Source: SIG480 sp045586595
GTDB lineage: Bacteria; Bacillota; Clostridia; Oscillospirales; JAAYXM01
NCBI GenBank assembly: GCA_045586595.1
Contig: JAZNAQ010000038.1
Location: 1-32,068 of the forward strand
Reading direction: 5' to 3'
DNA: 32,068 bases
Positions within the stretch are counted from its first letter, which is position 1; every line of letters starts with the position of its first letter. Of the stretch, positions 25,178 to 32,068 are shown in pieces. Both the position numbers and the translations under genes were made by a program. The notes under the pieces are model-generated. The model had not been told where the DNA came from. It saw nothing but the letters and a program-made list of their open reading frames with translations, and made no database searches.

Positions 25178-28100
25178 TTACTTTGAGTATATTACGTATG
25201 CGCTGCCTGTTGCATTGTCTGTATAAATCATATATCCGCGTGCAACAGTATAGCTCTCATCAGACGGAGCTGCAGCGAACTGACCGCGGCTTGTTCCGCG
25301 CTGTGAGCTGAATCTCTCGCTTGCACTGTTAACATCCGGTGTGCCCGATGCGGCAAAGAGAATACCAACCTCAGCGATTGTGTAGCCTTCCGGTGCCTCA
25401 TACTCTATCATGTATGCGCCGTCAACCGTTGTGCTCTCGAGAACAACAAGCGGCTTCGGTGTTACAGCCGCGCGAGAAGAGTGAATGTGTGTGCCGTCCC
25501 ATGTATAGTGGCTGTAGGTGTCACCGTATGCGACAATCTTGCCGTCACGGAGCCAGTGTGTTGCGCCCTCTTCCTCGCAGTAAACGCGTTCGCCGAAAAG
25601 CTCTTCGGTAGTGTTTGATGTGCTTCCGTTTGTTGTAACCTCATCACCGTCATTTTCTGTCAGGTAGCTCTTCTTATCATACTGAGCAACTGCGTTGGTT
25701 ACAGCCGCGGTAAGGTTTTCAATATCAAGTTGTGTGTTCTCATCTACCCACCACTCTCTGAATGCATAACCGATGAGCGAAGCTGTCGGGAGGTTTTCCG
25801 GATCAAGCTCTGATACAAGCTTCTCGCCGAGGAATGAACCGTCATAGTTCCAGAAGCGTACTTTCGGTGCTTCAGAATCGCCTGCCGGCTCGTAAACTGC
25901 TGTGAGGTATGTATTTGTCCATACATTATATGTGTATGTGCCGTCTTCGTTCTCTTCCAAATCAACAAACTTGGAATTATAAGCTTCACCAGCATTATAT
26001 GTGCCGCGCATCCAACCGACGAAGTTATAGCCTTCTACTTCGGGTGCCGAAAGCGTTACAGGGTCGCCTCTTGTTACGCTGTGAACAAGGCTTGTAGCTT
26101 CTTCTGTTCCATCTACTGTGAGCTTAACTCCGGAGATGTTTGCTGCTGCCATAAAGTTCGGATCCTTCGCTGTTTCCGACGCCGGAGTTTCAACCGAAGC
26201 TGTTCCCTCTTCGAGTGTAATGCTATTTAAAAAGAGTCTCTGGTTTCTGTTAGCAACAACGACATTTTCAGAGTTGAAGCTGAAAACAAAGTAGTAGCTG
26301 CCTGCCTCGTCAAAGGTGTAGTTGCCGACGTCGCCGTCAAGCTTGCCTGTTGCGTTTCCTATTCTGCCGACTATCGGATAATCCTTAAGGAAGTCATGAG
26401 TTATATCGTCCGTGACATCGCTCTTTTTAATAATGTAGATATCTGCGTCTGCGCCATAAGTATCTTCCGTCAGGCCGGCTGTGATGTTGTAGCTGCCCGC
26501 ATTCGGAACATTGAGCTCTAAAACAAAGCGTGCGTCGCCGCTTGTAGTATGGGTACGTACCTTCTGGTAAACCATATTCAGGAAGCCCTTGGTGCTGATT
26601 GCCGAGTTGTACTTAGCGCCGGAAGCTTCGCTGATCTCACCGCCGAGGCGGCTTACCGCCCACTTTTCGCTGCCTTTCCCTTCGACAACAACACTGTTAA
26701 TGTCGCCCAGGAAGTTCCCGTCATACATGACCGTACCGTCTTCAGCTCCGCCCTCACGGTAACGGAAGAGATTATAGGGCATGGATGCGTACTCTGCGTC
26801 TGACGTAATTGCTGTATTTATAACAGAATTGTTGAAGAGATATGTGACTGTCTTCCCTGTTACGGTAATCTCTACATCATCTGTATAAGGTGTGCCGTCT
26901 TCTGTATATGTAGCTGTAATCGTTGCCTTGCCCGGCTTTTTACCTGTTACGGTGCTTCCGTTAACTTCAACACAGTCAGAATTGCTTGTGTATGTAACTG
27001 AAGGATTAGCAACCGTATCGCCGTTTGAATCTGTAACAGTGCTTGTGAGAGTTGCAGTCTCGTCTGTAAGTATGCTTGAAGGTGAAGCCGTAACCGTTAC
27101 CGTAGGAACAATATCATGCGGAGTAAGAGTTACAGATACCGGAGTAAGTGTTCTTGTAACATCTGCACTCTGGTTAAAAAGAAGAACATAATCTTTTCCC
27201 TCGCGGAGTATGACTTCCTTCGCGTCTGTTATGACCATATCGGCATCACCGGCAGTAGATGAATTCATGCTCGTAGTACCGACATGATAGTCTGAAATGT
27301 CAAGCTCGTCAAGAGCCTTACCTGCAGTTCTTGTACCGTCGGTGACTGTGCTGTAGGTCGAAGCGCTCTCAAATGCGCTGTCGGCATACGGAGCTATGTA
27401 CATGTCTACCGCACCGGAACTGCCCTTGTATAAATAAGCCTTACCGGATATGCTGTAGGAGGCCGTTTTACGAACCTTTATCTTGAATGCCAGCCACTGG
27501 TTCTGTGTGAGGTCACCTGTAGAGAGATAACCGTTAAAAATACGGACATAGTCATTATCGCTGATAGAATCAGTACCGCTTGCGCCGAGATATGCCCAGG
27601 GGCGGTCTGCGCCGCCATAAGTTGTATAATTCTTTGTTGCTCCGTCAGCGCTCTCAATCGTTACTATATTTTTGTCTTCTATATCAGACGGAGCATCTTC
27701 ATCGGTATAAGCACTATAGAACTTATAAGTCATCGTTGCAGATAAAACAGTAACTGTAACGTCAGCTGGATAAGCTGTGCCGTCTTCTGTATATGTCGCA
27801 GTAATCGTTGCTGTACCCTCAGCAAGACCTGTTACGACACCAGTCTCAGCGTTGACTGAAACGATGCTTGTGTCCGCGGTTGAGTATGTAACTGAAGGAT
27901 TAGTAACCGTATCACCGTTTGAATCTGTAACAGTGCTTGTGAGAGTTGCCGTCTCGTCGATTAAAATTTCTGCCTTGTCAGAAGAAACTGTGATTGTCGG
28001 CTCCTTTGTTACTTTAACCGGAGTAATTGTTATTGAAGCCGGGTAGATGGGGGCTGCAGTATCAGCCGTAACATGATACAGCACGACGTTATCGCCTGCG

Positions 28101-28732
28101 GTGAGCTCCATCTCTTCTTTTACCAGAAGCTCATCCACAGAAGTAGTAGAACTACTCTTTTTGAAAGACAAGCTTCCTACCTTAGCAGTTTCAGGCATAG
28201 ACAAAGAGCTAAAAGGTTTATGTCCTGTACGGGCTCCAGCAGATACAGTACCGTAGATTGTTGTATTGCCTTCAGCTAACTGTGTTGCAAGCTCTCCTGT
28301 CAAAGGAGCAATATAAAGGTCTGCGCCGGATGAAAATGTATTCTTTCTAGCACCTTTAGCAGATACAGTATATGTGCCGCTCTCCGGAACATTTATCCGG
28401 AATGCAAGCCACTCACCTGCTGCAGCATTACCTGTCGCGGTATAGTCGGTCATAGCAACAAGAACACCCTTCGATGCGCTATACGGTGTGCTGATTGTTG
28501 TACCATGGTATGCCCAGTTTGCGCCCGCATCGGCAGGACTTGAAGGGTATTCTTTGTAATAACTACTCCATCCACCAGTTAGAGTTTCAAGGTAAGTGTT
28601 TTTTTCTCTACGTGTGTCAAAAGCGAACTTATACGTTATTGCTCCCGTTGCTCCGTCTACTGCTGCAAATGCTGTCGGGAGCATACCGATTACCAGCATT
28701 GCAGCGAGAATAATGGATAAAATTTTTTTCAC
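25178..28732 (-). CDS. Secreted multi-module repeat protein paired with the lyase
   Basis: A 1184-aa secreted protein. Layout: signal peptide 1-23; beta-rich module 1 (about 31-243); BIG2 (245-330); module 2 (333-543); BIG2 (545-626); divergent module 3 (628-850); two InlB/Listeria-Bacteroides-type repeats (about 868-1010, with 'GYNFVGW' and 'GYAFREWW'); and a C-terminal region (1085-1184) with 'GYTIAEVGILFAASGTP'. No catalytic domain, SLH, sortase motif or membrane anchor is seen. Module 1 and the lyase's module B share 'WAYLGT/WAYHGT', 'GTYTVSA.G..K.TFS.GADLYIAPLT' and 'IYGTV..G.R.G'. Start is GTG 28732 with AAGGAGG, 13 nt after the amidohydrolase stop. It may be a glycan-binding partner of the lyase; function unknown. 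Confidence 0.9.
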   Translation of the reverse strand: MKKILSIILAAMLVIGMLPTAFAAVDGATGAITYKFAFDTRREKNTYLETLTGGWSSYYKEYPSSPADAGANWAYHGTTISTPYSASKGVLVAMTDYTATGNAAAGEWLAFRINVPESGTYTVSAKGARKNTFSSGADLYIAPLTGELATQLAEGNTTIYGTVSAGARTGHKPFSSLSMPETAKVGSLSFKKSSSTTSVDELLVKEEMELTAGDNVVLYHVTADTAAPIYPASITITPVKVTKEPTITVSSDKAEILIDETATLTSTVTDSNGDTVTNPSVTYSTADTSIVSVNAETGVVTGLAEGTATITATYTEDGTAYPADVTVTVLSATMTYKFYSAYTDEDAPSDIEDKNIVTIESADGATKNYTTYGGADRPWAYLGASGTDSISDNDYVRIFNGYLSTGDLTQNQWLAFKIKVRKTASYSISGKAYLYKGSSGAVDMYIAPYADSAFESASTYSTVTDGTRTAGKALDELDISDYHVGTTSMNSSTAGDADMVITDAKEVILREGKDYVLLFNQSADVTRTLTPVSVTLTPHDIVPTVTVTASPSSILTDETATLTSTVTDSNGDTVANPSVTYTSNSDCVEVNGSTVTGKKPGKATITATYTEDGTPYTDDVEITVTGKTVTYLFNNSVINTAITSDAEYASMPYNLFRYREGGAEDGTVMYDGNFLGDINSVVVEGKGSEKWAVSRLGGEISEASGAKYNSAISTKGFLNMVYQKVRTHTTSGDARFVLELNVPNAGSYNITAGLTEDTYGADADIYIIKKSDVTDDITHDFLKDYPIVGRIGNATGKLDGDVGNYTFDEAGSYYFVFSFNSENVVVANRNQRLFLNSITLEEGTASVETPASETAKDPNFMAAANISGVKLTVDGTEEATSLVHSVTRGDPVTLSAPEVEGYNFVGWMRGTYNAGEAYNSKFVDLEENEDGTYTYNVWTNTYLTAVYEPAGDSEAPKVRFWNYDGSFLGEKLVSELDPENLPTASLIGYAFREWWVDENTQLDIENLTAAVTNAVAQYDKKSYLTENDGDEVTTNGSTSNTTEELFGERVYCEEEGATHWLRDGKIVAYGDTYSHYTWDGTHIHSSRAAVTPKPLVVLESTTVDGAYMIEYEAPEGYTIAEVGILFAASGTPDVNSASERFSSQRGTSRGQFAAAPSDESYTVARGYMIYTDNATGSAYVIYSK
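26991..27064 (-). repeat. BIG2 repeat, second copy in the 1184-aa gene
   Basis: This 74-nt stretch matches 27885-27958 at 71 of 74 positions. It encodes 'TATLTSTVTDSNGDTVANPS' and the residues after it. Confidence 0.88.
27885..27958 (-). repeat. BIG2 repeat, first copy in the 1184-aa gene
   Basis: Partner of 26991-27064 (71 of 74 identical). The near identity, including third codon positions, suggests a recent duplication or gene conversion. Confidence 0.88.
28507..28556 (-). repeat. Module 1 segment shared with the lyase gene
   Basis: Partner of 23811-23860 (46 of 50 identical). It encodes 'YPSSPADAGANWAYHGT'. Confidence 0.85.
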
Positions 28733-28745
28733 TTGTGTCTCCTCC

Positions 28746-29642
28746 TTAAATTTGTATATTTAAAAGCCTCTCGGCATTTTTACGGATTATTTTCTGATAC
28801 GTTTCAAGGGTTATCATTTTGTCATCAACCAATTTGGTGAGGAACTTATCGAAATCGTATTGGAATGTCTGTTGTGCATAGCAGACATCTGCGCCGTAAT
28901 ATATTCTGTCGGAGAACTCGGTCAGAAAGCTTGCGGCATACTCAGGGTCACGCATCATGGCGTTTGAGCCGCTGCCGGCAGAAAGGTCGCAATAAAGGTT
29001 GCCGTACTCGCGCATGAGCTTTGCAAGCCTGCCCTCACGCACCTTGCCTTTGGGGTAACCGTTACGGCTATCTAAATCGTTGCTTTCGCTTATCTCCCAC
29101 CAGAATGCGGCAGAGTGGCCGATAAGCTTAAGGTCGTGGTGTTTCTTTAGCATCTTCTCAATTCTCGGGAGACCCGGGTCGTCTATAACGCCGTATGTTC
29201 CGCCGAGATGTGGCCCGACGTGGATAAGAACCGGCATATCGCACTGAGCGCAATGGTAGAAGAGGTTATCCATCAGAGCGCTGTCGGCATAGAGCTGAGC
29301 CGTAACCTCGCCAACGCCCTTTGCGCCGAGCTCTTTATAGTGGCCTATGTATTTACTCAAATCCGTCTCCGGGCTGAAGCGGCCGGCACGCGGGTCTACA
29401 TTACAGAACCATGTAAACCTGTCGGGATATTTATCAACGATATATTTACAATTCTCCGTCGGCATAGCCGCCCACTGCCCCTCGGGGGCTACTATAGGAA
29501 GCAGGACACCGAGACCGACGTTTGTTTTGTCGTGAATCTCTATCTGCTCCTCCGCCGTAAGAAGCTGGCGGTTATTCAAATGATACCTCGGAGAGTATTC
29601 AGGAAACGCGATTACGTGACAGTGAAGGTCTATCTTCTTCAC
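28746..29642 (-). CDS. Amidohydrolase-2 family metal-dependent hydrolase
   Basis: A 298-aa TIM-barrel enzyme of the amidohydrolase_2 family, which includes lactonases, decarboxylases and hydratases. Metal ligands are visible: H7 and H9 in 'DLHCHV', H in 'PVLIHVGPH', H in 'LIGHSAAFWWE', and D in 'IYYGADVCY'. It has no signal peptide and is cytoplasmic. Start is GTG 29642 with AGAGAGGTG upstream. It is the first gene of the large minus-strand operon; its stop codon runs into the ribosome binding site of the next gene. A role on imported sugar acids or lactones is plausible from context, but other reactions are equally possible. Confidence 0.9.
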   Translation of the reverse strand: MKKIDLHCHVIAFPEYSPRYHLNNRQLLTAEEQIEIHDKTNVGLGVLLPIVAPEGQWAAMPTENCKYIVDKYPDRFTWFCNVDPRAGRFSPETDLSKYIGHYKELGAKGVGEVTAQLYADSALMDNLFYHCAQCDMPVLIHVGPHLGGTYGVIDDPGLPRIEKMLKKHHDLKLIGHSAAFWWEISESNDLDSRNGYPKGKVREGRLAKLMREYGNLYCDLSAGSGSNAMMRDPEYAASFLTEFSDRIYYGADVCYAQQTFQYDFDKFLTKLVDDKMITLETYQKIIRKNAERLLNIQI

Positions 29643-29677
29643 GTTTTACACCTCTCTGATTATTATTTCACAATAAC

Positions 29678-29727
29678 ATTTTAAACTCTTGATGTACTCA
29701 ATTCTACCTATAGTGTTTACAAATCGG
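29678..29727 (-). promoter_or_regulatory. AraC-type operator and promoter of the large minus operon
   Basis: Reading leftward: CCGATTTGTAAAC (29727-29715), 8 bp, TAGAAT (29706-29701), a 17-bp spacer and TAAAAT (29683-29678). The leader to GTG 29642 would be about 30 nt. The poor -35 hexamer next to the 13-mer is what an activator-dependent promoter looks like. Two other copies of the same layout lie after araC. Confidence 0.78.
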
Positions 29728-29758
29728 CTGATTTTTCGCAGGTAATATCTTCTATGTC

Positions 29759-29787
29759 TTGATAACATAATCATCTTTTGATATAAT
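29759..29787 (+). promoter_or_regulatory. Promoter of the araC-family gene
   Basis: TTGATA (29759-29764), a 17-bp spacer and a perfect TATAAT (29782-29787). The leader would be about 45 nt to ATG 29840. The 13-mer operator at 29715-29727 lies 31 bp upstream of this -35, so autoregulation is possible. Confidence 0.77.
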
Positions 29788-29839
29788 TTTCACAAGAAAA
29801 TGTGTGTGAATATATTTTTCGGAAAGGAGTGCTTCTTTT

Positions 29840-30760
29840 ATGGATACCCCCGTACTTATTGAGATTCAGCAGTTTTTGGACAGGCTGCCCGTCACGGTAA
29901 CTACAAAATGCCATCGCAGAAATGATTTTTCATATATCCACAACAACGTACAGCTCTGCTATGTGCTTTCGGGGACGCTAAAGCACACCTTAAACGACAA
30001 AATATACACACAACCCCCCGGCTCGTGTGTTACGGTTCTCCCCTATACCCTTCACAAAATTGACACGTCCGAGTCAGAGGATACCCCGGTTTTTGTATTA
30101 ATCTCCTTTTTTGATGATTTCATGACCGACAGAGGGTACCGTTTCTTCCCCTATGGGCAGGATACAGCGCGCTTTGAAGAAAAAAGCATCCCCGCCTTAT
30201 GCGAGCTTTCAGGAGAGCTTCATCAAAAGGGCGATGAGCTTGTCCGAGCTATGATAACGGAGTTTTCAAAAGAAAAAAACATATCGTACGACCGTATAGC
30301 AAATCTCCTCGCAGACTTGTTCCGCATTATTTGTATTGATACGGCTCCTGACTGCGACTTTGCAAATATCGAAGATAAGTTCAAGAGCATAAACAATGCC
30401 GTCAAATATATAGACCTTCATTATTCAGAGAAAATTACCATAGACGATGTTGCGGTCGCCGCTTCAATGTCACGCAGTGTGTTTACGCAGTATTTTAAAG
30501 CCGTCACAGGCATGACATTTGCTCAGTTTTTACTTGCCTTCCGTATGAGAAAGGCTATTGTTCTTATATTATGGCATAACTTTTCGCTCAATGAGGTAGC
30601 CTTGAAAACCGGGCTTAACAGCAAAGCAAACCTTGTACGCTCTTTTTCAAAGCATTTCGGAATGCCCCCGACACGCTACTGTGATGAGCTACGCCCGCAT
30701 CTGCTTCAGTCTCACCACGCATTACAGCGGAAATGGAAATGGATGAATGAAAATCAATAA
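29840..30760 (+). CDS. AraC-family transcriptional regulator
   Basis: A 306-aa regulator. The N-terminal half (about 20-110) is a cupin-like ligand-binding domain: 'QLCYVLSGTLKHTLNDKIY' and 'PGSCVTVLPYTLHKI' are typical strands. The C-terminal AraC/XylS domain (about 195-283) has two HTH motifs, with 'ITIDDVAVAASMSRSVFTQYFKAVTG' and 'SLNEVALKTGLNSKANLVRSFSKHFGMPPTRY'. An AAAGGAG ribosome binding site precedes ATG. It sits between two operons that carry matching 13-bp operators abutting their -35 boxes, so it is probably their activator, responding to a sugar-like ligand. The ligand is unknown. Confidence 0.95.
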   Translation: MDTPVLIEIQQFLDRLPVTVTTKCHRRNDFSYIHNNVQLCYVLSGTLKHTLNDKIYTQPPGSCVTVLPYTLHKIDTSESEDTPVFVLISFFDDFMTDRGYRFFPYGQDTARFEEKSIPALCELSGELHQKGDELVRAMITEFSKEKNISYDRIANLLADLFRIICIDTAPDCDFANIEDKFKSINNAVKYIDLHYSEKITIDDVAVAASMSRSVFTQYFKAVTGMTFAQFLLAFRMRKAIVLILWHNFSLNEVALKTGLNSKANLVRSFSKHFGMPPTRYCDELRPHLLQSHHALQRKWKWMNENQ

Positions 30761-30803
30761 GAAGAACGGCGGCGGGGATAAAACCCCCGCCGCCATTCTT
30801 CTT
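30759..30803. terminator. Strong terminator hairpin after araC
   Basis: 30759-30777 pairs with 30785-30803: 19 positions with one mismatch (C-A) and a 7-nt loop, with a GGCGGCGGGG core. The araC stop codon is part of the stem. The right arm ends TTCTTCTT. It could also stop leftward transcripts from the promoter at 30837-30886. Confidence 0.82.
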
Positions 30804-30836
30804 GAGGAAACTACTGAATTCGGTTTACTGAACTCT

Positions 30837-30886
30837 ATTTTAAAGCATAAACGCCCCACTTTCAACCGCAAGTGTTTACAAATTGG
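30837..30886 (-). promoter_or_regulatory. Leftward AraC-type operator and promoter with no gene after it
   Basis: Reading leftward: CCAATTTGTAAAC (30886-30874), 8 bp, TTGAAA (30865-30860), a 17-bp spacer and TAAAAT (30842-30837). This is exactly the layout of the two gene-serving copies. It points at the araC terminator, so a start near 30830 would give an RNA of about 75 nt ending in that hairpin. No reading frame with a ribosome binding site starts there. Confidence 0.62.
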
Positions 30887-30932
30887 ACGTTTTGGCCGAA
30901 ATATCGTACTTTATTAAATATATTATTAAAAA

Positions 30933-30982
30933 CCAATTTGTAAACGGCAGTGATTGAAATAGAATATTTACATCTTTAAAAT
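30933..30982 (+). promoter_or_regulatory. AraC-type operator and promoter of the amidohydrolase pair
   Basis: CCAATTTGTAAAC (30933-30945), 8 bp, TTGAAA (30954-30959), a 17-bp spacer and TAAAAT (30977-30982). The leader would be about 20 nt to ATG 31010. The 13-mer forms a perfect inverted repeat with the leftward copy at 30874-30886. Confidence 0.78.
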
Positions 30983-31009
30983 ATATATAACAGCTTTAGG
31001 AGGGATAAC

Positions 31010-31828
31010 ATGAACGTTAAAGAAAAACTGAAGCTTATGCACGAAAACCCTGTATTTGCATGGCATGAGCATTTCTGGAGCACGGGAGACTTCACAACTC
31101 TCAACACGGCTAAGGGTGACGACATGATGCGCGTCTTTGACCTTCTCGGCATCGACAAGGTTGTGACATCGCTCCCCGTAAACACAATAAAGCGCTGTGA
31201 ACCCGAGGTTTTCCGCTCGGCAAACAATGTTACATATGAAGCGGCAAAGCGTTATCCCGGCAGAGTATATGGCATGGCGTATGTTCACCCGGGATATGCA
31301 AAAGAAGCTGTTGCGGAAATTGAGCGCTGTGTCAACGAGCTCGGCTTTGTCGGAGTAAAGCTCTATTACGACTATTTTATGGACGACCCTGCTTATTCTC
31401 CGATAATTGAGAAGTGCATTGAGCTTGATATACCGATTCTTCAGCACTCGATGCATTTCATGGATGCGCCCAACCGCATACGTCAGCCGCTCGCAACAGA
31501 CGGCGTACATATGGCAAACGCCGCAAGACGTTACCCCGAGGCTACGTTTGTTATGGGGCATTTCACAATCTGCGAATGGAAGTATTCGCTCAAAGCGATT
31601 GCAGACTGCCCGAATGTATATACCGACATGAGCGGCAGTGTATATGACCGACCGCAGATGGAGGAGGCTGTAAAAATGCTCGGCGCCGACAGAATACTTT
31701 TCGGCACTGACGGGTCGCCGTCTGCCTGTGTGGGGAAAATACTCGGTGCGAGAATTTCTGATGAAGACAAGAAAACAATTCTTTCAGGGCGTGCATTTTC
31801 CAGATTTCTTGAAAGGAGAGTGAAATAA
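31010..31828 (+). CDS. Amidohydrolase-2 family enzyme
   Basis: A 272-aa cytoplasmic TIM-barrel protein. It keeps the metal motif as H19-x-H21 in 'FAWHEHFW', then 'GVKLYYDYF', 'PILQHSMHF', 'FVMGHFTICEW' and 'ILFGTDGSP'. It is shorter than most relatives because the barrel starts almost at the N-terminus. AGGAGGG precedes ATG. The next amidohydrolase-like gene begins 2 nt after its stop, so the two are translationally linked and may act together. It is also a distant relative of the 298-aa enzyme that begins the opposite operon. The substrate is unknown; a sugar acid or lactone is a guess from context. Confidence 0.92.
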   Translation: MNVKEKLKLMHENPVFAWHEHFWSTGDFTTLNTAKGDDMMRVFDLLGIDKVVTSLPVNTIKRCEPEVFRSANNVTYEAAKRYPGRVYGMAYVHPGYAKEAVAEIERCVNELGFVGVKLYYDYFMDDPAYSPIIEKCIELDIPILQHSMHFMDAPNRIRQPLATDGVHMANAARRYPEATFVMGHFTICEWKYSLKAIADCPNVYTDMSGSVYDRPQMEEAVKMLGADRILFGTDGSPSACVGKILGARISDEDKKTILSGRAFSRFLERRVK

Positions 31829-31830
31829 CC

Positions 31831-32068
31831 GTGTTTATTGATATCAATACATATGTAGGACACTGGCCGTTCCGCAATCTTGAATATAACACGCTCTCGG
31901 GTCTTGATACGCTTGCACGCGAGTATGACATTACTCATATGGTTGTCGCAAACATAAACGGACTTTTTTATAAGGATGCAAATGCTGCAAATCTTGAGCT
32001 TTTAAAAGAGCTTGAAGAATATGACGGAAAAACAAAATTTATCCCGATGGCGATTGTAAATCCCGCAT
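31831..32068 (+). CDS. Amidohydrolase-like protein, 5' part, lacking the HxH motif
   Basis: Frame open to the window edge (79 codons seen). It starts at GTG 31831, 2 nt after the previous stop, with GAAAGGAGAG (31811-31820) inside the previous gene. The N-terminus 'MFIDINTYVGHWPFRNL' has the shape of an amidohydrolase first strand, IDxHxHxG, but the two metal histidines are N6 and Y8. The 'GHWPFR' signature is common to a group of amidohydrolase-like proteins. The rest of the protein, including any other metal ligands, is outside the window, so activity cannot be judged. Confidence 0.82.
   Translation, partial: MFIDINTYVGHWPFRNLEYNTLSGLDTLAREYDITHMVVANINGLFYKDANAANLELLKELEEYDGKTKFIPMAIVNPA

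Noticed and set aside
22900..28600. Regularly spaced repeats that might look like a CRISPR array
   Set aside because: Repeats are hundreds of bases apart, lie in frame inside coding sequence and encode BIG2 and module segments. There is no short repeat-spacer pattern and no cas gene.
16959..28732. Many open frames of 60-170 codons on the plus strand opposite the giant genes, such as 22705-23208 and 26892-27191
   Set aside because: They mirror the codon bias of the real genes, lack ribosome binding sites and family motifs, and overlap strongly supported coding sequence.
25077..30852. A shared 14-mer TTTTAAAGCATAAA at about 25078 and 30839
   Set aside because: It is AT-rich, and only the copy near 30839 overlaps an operator-linked -10. 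Chance or a shared -10 context explains it.

Overview
The window looks like a chromosomal segment of a low-to-moderate GC, Gram-positive anaerobe of the Clostridia (Firmicutes/Bacillota). The evidence is a darA-holB-ricT cluster, lipobox lipoproteins, a D-Ala-D-Ala carboxypeptidase, a FemAB-type peptidoglycan enzyme and SLH surface anchoring. Rho-independent hairpins and TTGACA/TATAAT-type promoters fit this. Assignment below class level is not possible from sequence alone.

Region 1 (1-11230) is mostly housekeeping: a two-CBS protein; a femAB-like gene plus an alanine-racemase-like gene; darA (c-di-AMP receptor), holB and ricT; a convergent D,D-carboxypeptidase; a small membrane-anchored ComEA-type helix-hairpin-helix protein; and an OmpR-type response regulator, histidine kinase and double-GerMN lipoprotein with overlapping or near-overlapping reading frames. 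A small XRE regulator and a Sfp-type phosphopantetheinyl transferase follow.

Region 2 (11234-29642, all on the minus strand) is an accessory glycan-type locus. In transcription order it holds an amidohydrolase, a 1184-aa secreted repeat protein, a 2690-aa SLH-anchored heparinase II/III-like lyase, a lipoprotein sugar-binding protein, two DegT/DnrJ/EryC1/StrS aminotransferases, a terminator, and then an M20 peptidase that may have its own promoter. The two giant proteins share an unrecognised beta-rich module of about 220 residues that alternates with BIG2 Ig-like domains. Parts are near-identical at DNA level, which implies recent duplication or gene conversion.

Region 3 (29643-32068) holds an AraC-family regulator, then two further amidohydrolase-family genes. 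The second is cut by the window end and lacks the usual HxH metal motif.

The most interesting signal is regulatory. A 13-bp element, CCRATTTGTAAAC, occurs three times, all in the two intergenic regions flanking araC. Each copy is followed by exactly 8 bp, a -35-like hexamer, exactly 17 bp and TAAAAT. One copy drives the large minus operon and one drives the downstream amidohydrolase pair. The third points leftward into the araC terminator, where no gene starts, and could make an RNA of about 75 nt. I infer that AraC coordinates both operons as one regulon for uptake and processing of an unknown acidic or modified glycan. The substrate cannot be read from the sequence.
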